64,000 nucleotides of DNA from Saccharothrix australiensis (lineage in GTDB: Bacteria; Actinomycetota; Actinomycetes; Mycobacteriales; Pseudonocardiaceae): contig NZ_RBXO01000001.1 of the NCBI RefSeq assembly GCF_003634935.1, positions 1,451,501 through 1,515,500 of the forward strand, given 5' to 3'. The notes below the pieces were generated by a model. It worked only from the letters and a program-made list of their open reading frames with translations, made no database searches and was not told the origin of the DNA. Below, piece after piece: positions 1 to 6,435 of the stretch (positions within the stretch are counted from its first letter, which is position 1; the number at the start of each line of letters is the position of its first letter). The translations under genes were made by a program, and so were the position numbers.

Positions 1-1
1 A

Positions 2-1876
2 CAGTCCGGCGGCCGGCCGGAGGTCCGCGACATCCAGCGCTGGCTCAACGCCTCCTACCTGGACAAGTCGACGTTCTTCGTCATCCCCTGCGACGGCCAC
101 TACTCGCGCGACGTGCAGGTGGCGCTGATGCGCGCGATCCAGTACCAGATCGGCATCCCCGAGGACCAGGCCACCGGCAACTTCGGGCCGGGCACGCAGG
201 ACGGCCTGCGCCGCAACACCGCCCGGCCCGGCTCGCCGGCCGGGTGGGTGCGCCTGTTCAGCGCCGCGTGCGTGTTCAACGGCCCCGCCGACGGGGTCTC
301 CGCCGGGTTCACGTCCACCTGGGACGCCGCGCTCGGCGCGTTCGTGGCCGCGTTCCAGGGTTTCTCCCTGCTGGCGCGGACCGGTGTCGGCGACTACGCC
401 ACCTGGGCGCAGCTGCTGGTGTCCAGCGGCGACCCGGACCGGCCGGCGGGCGCGTGCGACACCCGGTTCCACATCAGCGTCGCGCGGGCGCGGGCGCTGA
501 AGGCCGCCGGCTACCACGTCGTCGGCCGCTACCTCGACGAGGACCCGTGGGGCACGCTCGACAAGGAGATCCAGCCGGGCGAGCTGGAGGCGATCTTCGC
601 GGGCGGCCTGCGGGTGTTCCCCATCTCGCAGTACGCGTCCGACGCGGTCGGCGACTTCACCTGGTCCAAGGGCTACGACCACGCGCTGCGCGCCCACGAC
701 CGCGCCGTCGGCTACGGCTTCAACCGGGGCACGGTCATCTACTTCGCCGTCGACTACGACGCCACGGGCGAGCAGATCACCAGCAACATCGTCCCGTACT
801 TCCAGGGCGTGCAGGCCGGGCTCGCCACGCGCGGCAAGCGGTACGTCGCCGGCGTCTACGCGTCCCGCAACGTGTGCACGCGGGTCAGCGACGAGGCGTT
901 CGCCCGCTTCTCGTTCGTCTCCGGCATGTCGTGGGGCTTCTCCGGCAACCTGGGCTTCCCGCTGCCCGCGAACTGGTCGTTCAACCAGATCAAGGAGTTC
1001 TCGTTCGACGCGGGCGGCGGCGACCGGTTCGACCTGGACCGCGACGTGCACCGCGGCAACGACCCCGGCGTGGGGCGGGAGAACGTCGGCGGCGAGGACT
1101 CGCCCGTGGACGCCTTCCTGCGCTACATCGACGGCCTGTACGCCACCGCGGTCGCGTACGGCGGCGACGCGAACCTCCGCGTCCTGGAGTACCTGCGCCA
1201 CCCCACCTACACCGGCGTCTGGTCCGGCTGGGAAATGCTCATCGGCGACGTCGACCAGGCGTGGATCGAGTACGCGCGGGCGCACGCGCCGGCCAAGGTC
1301 GAGAGCTACCAGGACCCGACCTACGGCATCACCGTCCACGTCGACCACCTCGCGGCCACCGCGAACGCCGTCTACCTCAAGGGCGACGGCGGGCGCGGGG
1401 ACTTCGGCGGCTGGGCCGGCGACCTGGCCACGTTCTACGGCGAGTGGCGCTCGCACGGCGAGGAGTACGCCTCCGGGTACGCGTTCTGCGCCGACCGCCT
1501 GGCGAAGATCAACCAGCTCTCGTCGTTCCCGCTCAACGACCTCGTCGAGGACGCGGACGGCTACCTGATCGGCCGCGCGGCGCGCGGCGGCGCCCGGATC
1601 GACCAGGCCATCCGCGCCCACCTCACCGACGGGCACCGGACCAGGTTCCGGCGGTTCCACGCCGACCGCTACGGCGGCACCGCGCGCGGCGCGCGCGACG
1701 CCGCCTGGACCGCGCTGGTCGGGACCACGGGCGACGCGCAGCTCGCGGGGCTCACCGAGGCCGCGATCCGCAAGACCGGCGGCGCCTGCCTGCTGCCCGG
1801 CCAACTGCCCGCCGACAAGCTCGAACCCTTCCTACAGGGCTACGCCGAGACCGTCGACCGGATGTCGCGCGGCTGA
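2..1876 (+). CDS. DUF1906 (Rv2525c-like) glycoside-hydrolase-like protein with peptidoglycan-binding-like N-terminus, 5' partial
   Basis: The reading frame is open at the window edge, so the true start lies upstream. The first ~70 codons resemble a peptidoglycan-binding/lysozyme-associated module (DIQRWLN, then FGPGTQDGLR). The next ~190 residues match the DUF1906 TIM-barrel family: FHISVARARALKAAGYHVVGRYL, the acidic strand VIYFAVDYDA, and QIKEFSFDAGGGDRFDLDRDV. The C-terminal ~270 residues are helical and not recognised. Family knowledge: Rv2525c-like proteins are exported and linked to the cell envelope, but no enzyme activity is firmly assigned. Two small genes follow closely and probably form an envelope-related operon. 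Any signal peptide would lie outside the window. Confidence 0.8.
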   Translation, partial: QSGGRPEVRDIQRWLNASYLDKSTFFVIPCDGHYSRDVQVALMRAIQYQIGIPEDQATGNFGPGTQDGLRRNTARPGSPAGWVRLFSAACVFNGPADGVSAGFTSTWDAALGAFVAAFQGFSLLARTGVGDYATWAQLLVSSGDPDRPAGACDTRFHISVARARALKAAGYHVVGRYLDEDPWGTLDKEIQPGELEAIFAGGLRVFPISQYASDAVGDFTWSKGYDHALRAHDRAVGYGFNRGTVIYFAVDYDATGEQITSNIVPYFQGVQAGLATRGKRYVAGVYASRNVCTRVSDEAFARFSFVSGMSWGFSGNLGFPLPANWSFNQIKEFSFDAGGGDRFDLDRDVHRGNDPGVGRENVGGEDSPVDAFLRYIDGLYATAVAYGGDANLRVLEYLRHPTYTGVWSGWEMLIGDVDQAWIEYARAHAPAKVESYQDPTYGITVHVDHLAATANAVYLKGDGGRGDFGGWAGDLATFYGEWRSHGEEYASGYAFCADRLAKINQLSSFPLNDLVEDADGYLIGRAARGGARIDQAIRAHLTDGHRTRFRRFHADRYGGTARGARDAAWTALVGTTGDAQLAGLTEAAIRKTGGACLLPGQLPADKLEPFLQGYAETVDRMSRG

Positions 1877-1913
1877 GGAGCGCCCCCGGCGGCGTGCGCG
1901 AGGAAGGGACGGC

Positions 1914-2237
1914 TTGGGCAGCCCGCGTGCTCGGCGGTGGACCGTCGCGGCGGCGTGCGCGCCGCCGGCGGCGCTCCTGGTCTACGCCTGGGGCGCGATC
2001 CACATGTACGCGCCGGACATCCGGGAGGCGTGCGCCCTCGACCACGGCGGGTGGGACCGCGCCTACGGGCAGGTGTCCTACTTCCCGTTGTCCCGCAAGT
2101 GCAACGCCTACACCGACATGGTGCCCCCCTACGTCACACCGACCGTCGTCGTGCTGCTGGCGGCGACCGCGCTGTTCACCTGCCTCGCCGTCGCCGCCCG
2201 CCACGACCACGCCACCCGACACCGCAAGGAGCGCTGA
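1914..2237 (+). CDS. Small two-helix membrane protein, unknown function
   Basis: The product is 107 residues and starts at TTG behind a good ribosome site (AGGAAGGGA, 5-6 bases upstream). It has an N-terminal hydrophobic stretch (AACAPPAALLVYAWGAI), a ~50-residue presumably extracytoplasmic loop with two cysteines, and a C-terminal segment (VVVLLAATALFTCLAVAA). This gives a hairpin topology with both ends inside. It lies 37 bases after the DUF1906 gene and 2 bases before the next gene, so it is probably co-transcribed. No family was recognised. Its place between two exported wall-related proteins suggests an envelope role, which is inference only. Confidence 0.65.
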   Translation: MGSPRARRWTVAAACAPPAALLVYAWGAIHMYAPDIREACALDHGGWDRAYGQVSYFPLSRKCNAYTDMVPPYVTPTVVVLLAATALFTCLAVAARHDHATRHRKER

Positions 2238-2239
2238 GC

Positions 2240-2914
2240 ATGAACGAACCCACCGCGGCCGCGGACCGGTTGGGCCGCCGCCGGTTCCTGTCCATCACCG
2301 GCGGTCTCGTGGCCGCCGCGTCCGTCGGGCTCGCCGCGCCCGGCGCGGCGTCGGCCGCGCCGGGCGGGCACCCGACCGCGCCGGTGGCGGGCCGTCCCGT
2401 GCAGGCGCGCCCGGACCGGGTCGCCACCTACCAGATCGAGGGGTCGGACGCGTCGGTGGCGCTGCCGGCGGGCCCGGCCGCCGCGGTGCTGCTGCACGTC
2501 GCGCGCCGCTTCCACTACGAGATCGGCACGCTGAGGGCGGGTGACGTCACCGGGTACGCCACCGGGCCGTCGGCGGGCGACCCGTTCGAGGCGGTCTACC
2601 GCGCAGGCACCGCGCTCGCGATCCGGCCGTCGATGTACCCGGCGGGTGCGACCGGCGGCCTGTTCCCGCACGAGGTGGCGATCGTGCGCGACGTGCTCGC
2701 CGAGTGCGAGGGCGTCGTGCGGTGGGGCGGCGACCACCCGAAGACGCCGAAGGAGGGCCACTTCCAGCTCGACGTGCCGCCGCGCGACCCGGCGCTGGAG
2801 CGGGTGGCGCGGAAGCTCGGCGGGCAGGGGGCGGGCGCGCCGGCCGACCCGTTCACGCCGGACCGTCGGCGGGCGGCGGAACGGCTGGCGGAGCGGCAGG
2901 TCGCCGGCCGCTGA
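2240..2914 (+). CDS. Tat-exported M15-type (D-Ala-D-Ala carboxypeptidase-like) domain protein with degenerate metal site
   Basis: The product is 224 residues and starts at ATG 2240 with AAGGAG inside the end of the preceding gene. The N-terminus has a twin-arginine signal (GRRRFLSITGG, hydrophobic core, then AAPGAASAA). The C-terminal half has the M15_4 pattern WGGDHP...GHFQLDVPP, which normally carries the late catalytic and zinc residues. The earlier motif, usually SxHxxGxAxD, reads FEAVYRAGTALAIRP. The usual His and Asp zinc ligands therefore look replaced by Tyr and Ala, and activity is doubtful. An inactive wall-binding role is possible. Organisation suggests co-expression with the two upstream genes. 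Confidence 0.65.
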   Translation: MNEPTAAADRLGRRRFLSITGGLVAAASVGLAAPGAASAAPGGHPTAPVAGRPVQARPDRVATYQIEGSDASVALPAGPAAAVLLHVARRFHYEIGTLRAGDVTGYATGPSAGDPFEAVYRAGTALAIRPSMYPAGATGGLFPHEVAIVRDVLAECEGVVRWGGDHPKTPKEGHFQLDVPPRDPALERVARKLGGQGAGAPADPFTPDRRRAAERLAERQVAGR

Positions 2915-2998
2915 GCCACCCGCACCGCTGGGACGTCCCGGTGCACACCCGCCCTGCCGAACCGCCCCGCCGGGATGAGCGACGCCTCGTCGAGCGGT

Positions 2999-3028
2999 CC
3001 GCCCGGTCGGTGGTCGCCGGCCGGGCGG
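2999..3028. terminator. Hairpin between convergent genes
   Basis: Eight-base arms CCGCCCGG (2999-3006) and CCGGGCGG (3021-3028) sit between the convergent ends at 2914 and 3034. There is no T-tract, as is usual for actinobacterial terminators. It may serve both strands. Confidence 0.4.
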
Positions 3029-3033
3029 GGCGG

Positions 3034-3687
3034 TCAGTCGGCGGTCAGGCCCGCCTCGTGGGCGAGGATCGCGGCCTGCACGCGGTTCTCCAGGTCGAGG
3101 CGGGTGAGGATGGTGCTCACGTGGCCCTTCACCGTGCCCTCGACCAGGTTCAGGCGGGCGGCGATCCGGGCGTTGGACAGCCCCGCGGCCACCAGCGCCA
3201 GCACCTCCCGCTCGCGCGGCGTGAGCAGGTCGGTCCTGGCTCGCGCGGTGGCCGTGCGGGTCAGGTCGCCCGCCCGCAGGCCCGCGATCACGCGCGCCGC
3301 CACCTTCGGCGACAGGTAGGCGCCGCCGTCGGCGACCGCGTGCACGCCCGCCAGCAGCTCGCGCGGGTCGCCCGACTTGAGCAGGAAGCCCCGCGCGCCG
3401 CCGTCCAGGGCCTTCGCCAGGTACTCGTCGTCGCCGAACGTGGTCAGGATCGCCACCGCCACCGACGGGGCCGCCGCGGTGATGCCCGCCGTCGCGGTCA
3501 GGCCGTCCACGCGCGGCATCCGGACGTCCAGCAGCGCCACGTCCGGCCGGTGCGCGATGGCCAGGTCCACCGCCTCCCGCCCGTCGGCGGCCTCGGCCAC
3601 CACCTCGACCCGCGGGTCGGTCGCGAGGATGGCCCGCACCCCCGCCCGGATCATGGCCTCGTCGTCCGCGAGCAGTACCCGGATCAC
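3034..3687 (-). CDS. NarL/LuxR-family response regulator
   Basis: The product is 217 residues and starts at GTG. The receiver domain (~1-120) has the acidic pocket LLADDE, the phospho-acceptor Asp in DVALLDVRMP, and the conserved Lys in FLLKSG. A LuxR-type helix-turn-helix follows (~150-210): LTPREREVLALVAAGLSNARIA, VEGTVKGHVS. The GTG start overlaps the stop of the histidine kinase by four bases (GTGA), so the pair is translationally coupled and forms a two-component system. Targets cannot be read from the sequence. The adjacent membrane-anchored serine hydrolase upstream in the same direction suggests an envelope stress role (inference). Confidence 0.92.
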   Translation of the reverse strand: MIRVLLADDEAMIRAGVRAILATDPRVEVVAEAADGREAVDLAIAHRPDVALLDVRMPRVDGLTATAGITAAAPSVAVAILTTFGDDEYLAKALDGGARGFLLKSGDPRELLAGVHAVADGGAYLSPKVAARVIAGLRAGDLTRTATARARTDLLTPREREVLALVAAGLSNARIAARLNLVEGTVKGHVSTILTRLDLENRVQAAILAHEAGLTAD

Positions 3688-4802
3688 GCTTCCCCCGTGT
3701 GCGGCAGGGTGGCGACGACCTCGAAGCCGTCGGCACCGCGGTGTGCCTCGAACGTGCCGCCCACCAGCCGCACGCGTTCCCTCAGCCCGGCCAGGCCCAG
3801 CCGCCCGCCCGCGCCCCGGCGTGCGGTCGGCGGCACGGCGTTGGTCGCGCTGACCGTCACCGTCGTCCCCGTGTTCACCACGCGGATGCGCACCGGCTCG
3901 CCGGGCGCGTGCTTGGTGGCGTTGGTCAGCGCCTCCCGCACCACGTGGTGCGCGGTCCGCTCGGTGAGGTGCGGCAGGGCCGTCGGGCCGGTCCACTCCA
4001 GCGTGGCGGGCACCCCCGCCCGCACCGCGCCGGCCACCACGTCCGCGACGCCCTCGGTGGCCGGGTGCAGCGGCGAAGACTCGCCGTCCCGCAGGATCGC
4101 GACGAGGTCGGCGAGGCGCTCGGTCGCGGACGCGGCGGCGGCGCGCAGGTCCGCCACCGCCGCCCGGTGGTGCTCCGCCAGGTCGGGCGCCAGCTCCAGG
4201 GCACCCGCGCGCAGCGCCAGCAGGCTCAGCTCGTGCCCGAGCGTGTCGTGCATGTCGTGCGCGATCCGCGCGCGCTCCCGGAAGTGGACGTGCCCGGCCG
4301 CCGCCGCCGCCAGGTCGGCGTGCTGCCGGACCGAGCGGCCGACGAGCCAGGGCAGCGCGACGGCCGTGGTCAGGAGGACCAGGCCGGTGGCCCACTCGTA
4401 CGCACCGACCAGGCTCAGCGGGACGGTCGCCGCCACGCCCGCCCCGATCGCCGCGAGGGCGGGCGCGGTGCGGGGCGCGCGGCGGCCGGCGAGGAAGGCG
4501 GCCACGCCGAGGGCGGCGCCGACGGCCGCGCTCCACGGCGGCAGGACGCCGCCGCCCACGGCAGGCGAGAGCACCTGGGCGGCGACGGCGCACCCGCCCA
4601 GGGCCACCTGCGGGAACGGCCCGAGCAGCGCCGTGACCGCCACGGGCGCGAGCACGGCTCCCGCGTAGGCCCAGCCCGTCGGCTCGCCGGACAGGGCGAC
4701 CAGCGTCACCAGCGCCACCTGGACGGCCGCGGCCCACGGCGGGATGCGCGCCCACGCGGGGATGCGCGCCCACGCGGCGGCCCTGGCACTCGTCACGGCC
4801 AC
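3684..4802 (-). CDS. DesK-type sensor histidine kinase
   Basis: The product is about 372 residues. The first ~160 residues are hydrophobic, with five to six predicted membrane segments and no large external sensor. A HisKA_3 dimerisation helix follows (ARIAHDMHDTLGHELSLL, phospho-His in AHDMHD) and then a HATPase_c domain (REALTNATKHAP; LGLAGLRERVRLVGG). The GTG at 4802 lies 5 bases beyond the end of the serine hydrolase gene; a second in-frame GTG is at 4796. The N-terminus contains a perfect 18-base tandem duplication (4741-4776) that repeats WARIPA/WARIPP. The stop overlaps the response-regulator start. Confidence 0.88.
   Translation of the reverse strand: MAVTSARAAAWARIPAWARIPPWAAAVQVALVTLVALSGEPTGWAYAGAVLAPVAVTALLGPFPQVALGGCAVAAQVLSPAVGGGVLPPWSAAVGAALGVAAFLAGRRAPRTAPALAAIGAGVAATVPLSLVGAYEWATGLVLLTTAVALPWLVGRSVRQHADLAAAAAGHVHFRERARIAHDMHDTLGHELSLLALRAGALELAPDLAEHHRAAVADLRAAAASATERLADLVAILRDGESSPLHPATEGVADVVAGAVRAGVPATLEWTGPTALPHLTERTAHHVVREALTNATKHAPGEPVRIRVVNTGTTVTVSATNAVPPTARRGAGGRLGLAGLRERVRLVGGTFEAHRGADGFEVVATLPHTGEA
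4741..4776. repeat. Perfect 18-bp tandem duplication inside the histidine kinase gene
   Basis: GGGATGCGCGCCCACGCG occurs twice head to tail (4741-4758 and 4759-4776). It is in frame and duplicates six residues just before the first membrane segment of the kinase. Confidence 0.85.
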
Positions 4803-4807
4803 GGACG

Positions 4808-6253
4808 TTACCCCCGCGCCGGGTTCGCCCCGTGCAGCCGGACCAGCGCGAGGGCGCGGACGGCCAGCACGACCAGGTTCACGACGCTCGCCACGGCCAG
4901 CCAGACCACCAGCGCGGGCGAGAAGTAGGCCAACTGGTGGCCCGCGATGTCCCGGCCGCCGAACACCGCGGCGGTCAGCTCGGGCAGCGTGAGCAGCACC
5001 ACCGCCGGGACGAGCCGGCGGACCAGGGACAGCGCCTGCCACCGCCACGGCCGGCGCGGCGCCCACCGCGCGGTGCGCCGCACGGCGCGGATGCCCAGCG
5101 CGATGCTCAGCAGCGTCAGCGCGGCGAGGACCGGGTCGACGGGCAGGCGCGAGTGGGTGGTCGGCGTGCCGCCCTCCAGCAGGGTGGCCAGCCCGTCCTC
5201 CAGGTTCCCGGTGCCCTCGTTGTCCAGGGCGAACCCGCTGTTGGTCAGGACCGCGACGCCGTAGCCGGACGGCAGCAGCGCCTGGCCCGCCGCGTGGGTG
5301 AACCAGATGCCGTTGTGCCGCACCCGCCCGCCGTAGGTGTCCCAACCCATCCCGTACGTCCACCGCGGGTCGGACGAGGTGTGCATGGCCTCGACGCCCT
5401 CGGCCGAGACCAGTCGCGTGCCGTCGGCGGTCCGGCCGCCGTTGGCCTGCACGACCAGCCACCGCGCCATGTCCTCGGCCGTGGTGACCACGTCGTCGGA
5501 CCCGGCCACGAACCGCTCGGGCTCGGCCACCGCGATCGACGCGCCGTAGGCGTGGACGTGGCCCTCGGCCACCTCGCGGGGCAGGTCGCGCGGCGTGAGC
5601 GTGATGGCGGTGGTCGACGTCATGCCGGCCGGCTCGAACACGTGCCGCCGCAGGTAGTCGGCGTAGGGCTCGCCGCTGACCACCTCCACCACGCGGGCCG
5701 CGAGGTGGAAGTTGGTGTTCGAGTAGCGGTGCCGGGTCCCGGGGTCCGTGGCGAGCGTCGCCCGGTTGGCGCGGGTGACGGCGTCCGCGAGGGAGCGCGG
5801 CTGCGGCAGGCTCTTCTCCGGCAGCGTGCCGTCGGTGATGCCGGAGGTCTGGCCGAGCAGGTGGCGGACCGTGATGGCCGCGCCGCGCGGGTCCTCCAGG
5901 CGGAAGTCGGGCACGTACCGGTGCACCGGCTCGTCCAGCGCGACCTTGCCCGCCTCCACGAGCTGCATCACGGCCAGCGCGGTGAACGACTTGCTCACCG
6001 ACGCCACCGGCATCGGCGTCCGCGCCGTCATCTCCGCGCCGGACGAGGTGCGGCCGTAGCCGGCGACGTGCACCACCCGGTCGCCCTTGGTGATCGCGAC
6101 CGTGACACCGGGGTAGTCGGCGTCCTCGGCGTACTCGGTGACGTACCGGTCGATCGCGGCGCGGTCCGGCTCGTCCGCGCTCGCCGTGCCCGGTGTCGTG
6201 ACGGCCGCCACCGCCACCGCAGCCGCCACCAACAGCCCCTTGCCCATCCTCAC
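4808..6253 (-). CDS. Serine hydrolase (class C beta-lactamase/PBP4-like) with C-terminal membrane segments
   Basis: The product is about 481 residues. GTG 6253 is preferred because GGGGAG lies 6 bases upstream; ATG 6247 is the alternative. A signal peptide (MGKGLLVAAAVAVAAVTTPGTASA) leads into the beta-lactamase fold: SxxK as SVSK, the tyrosine motif YSN in HRYSNTN, and HAAG near the third motif. After ~residue 370 there are about three membrane helices (LLSIALGI; VVLLTLPELTAAVF; LVVWLAVASVVNLVVLAV). The catalytic domain is therefore outside and anchored at its C-terminus. Substrate unknown. It lies just upstream of the kinase/regulator pair on the same strand, so it may be part of that operon. 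Confidence 0.88.
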   Translation of the reverse strand: MRMGKGLLVAAAVAVAAVTTPGTASADEPDRAAIDRYVTEYAEDADYPGVTVAITKGDRVVHVAGYGRTSSGAEMTARTPMPVASVSKSFTALAVMQLVEAGKVALDEPVHRYVPDFRLEDPRGAAITVRHLLGQTSGITDGTLPEKSLPQPRSLADAVTRANRATLATDPGTRHRYSNTNFHLAARVVEVVSGEPYADYLRRHVFEPAGMTSTTAITLTPRDLPREVAEGHVHAYGASIAVAEPERFVAGSDDVVTTAEDMARWLVVQANGGRTADGTRLVSAEGVEAMHTSSDPRWTYGMGWDTYGGRVRHNGIWFTHAAGQALLPSGYGVAVLTNSGFALDNEGTGNLEDGLATLLEGGTPTTHSRLPVDPVLAALTLLSIALGIRAVRRTARWAPRRPWRWQALSLVRRLVPAVVLLTLPELTAAVFGGRDIAGHQLAYFSPALVVWLAVASVVNLVVLAVRALALVRLHGANPARG

Positions 6254-6370
6254 AACGCACTCCCCGGTCGTCTTGGTCCGACGCCGGTGAACGCTAGGAA
6301 TCCCGCCGGCGCGGCACACGACCCGAAGGGCAGGGCGCCGCCCTGACTTTCGTCAGGGCACGCGGTAGGC

Positions 6371-6413
6371 GACCGGGCGGTCGCCGGCTCGGTGAGCCGA
6401 CGACCGCCCGGTC
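6371..6413 (-). terminator. Strong hairpin downstream of the M4 protease gene
   Basis: Arms 6371-6390 and 6394-6413 form a 20-bp stem with one mismatch and a 3-base loop (GGT). The outer 13 bp (GACCGGGCGGTCG) are perfect. It lies 23 bases past the protease stop on the minus strand. Confidence 0.75.
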
Positions 6414-6435
6414 GGTGTCGCGGTGGGTCAGGCGA

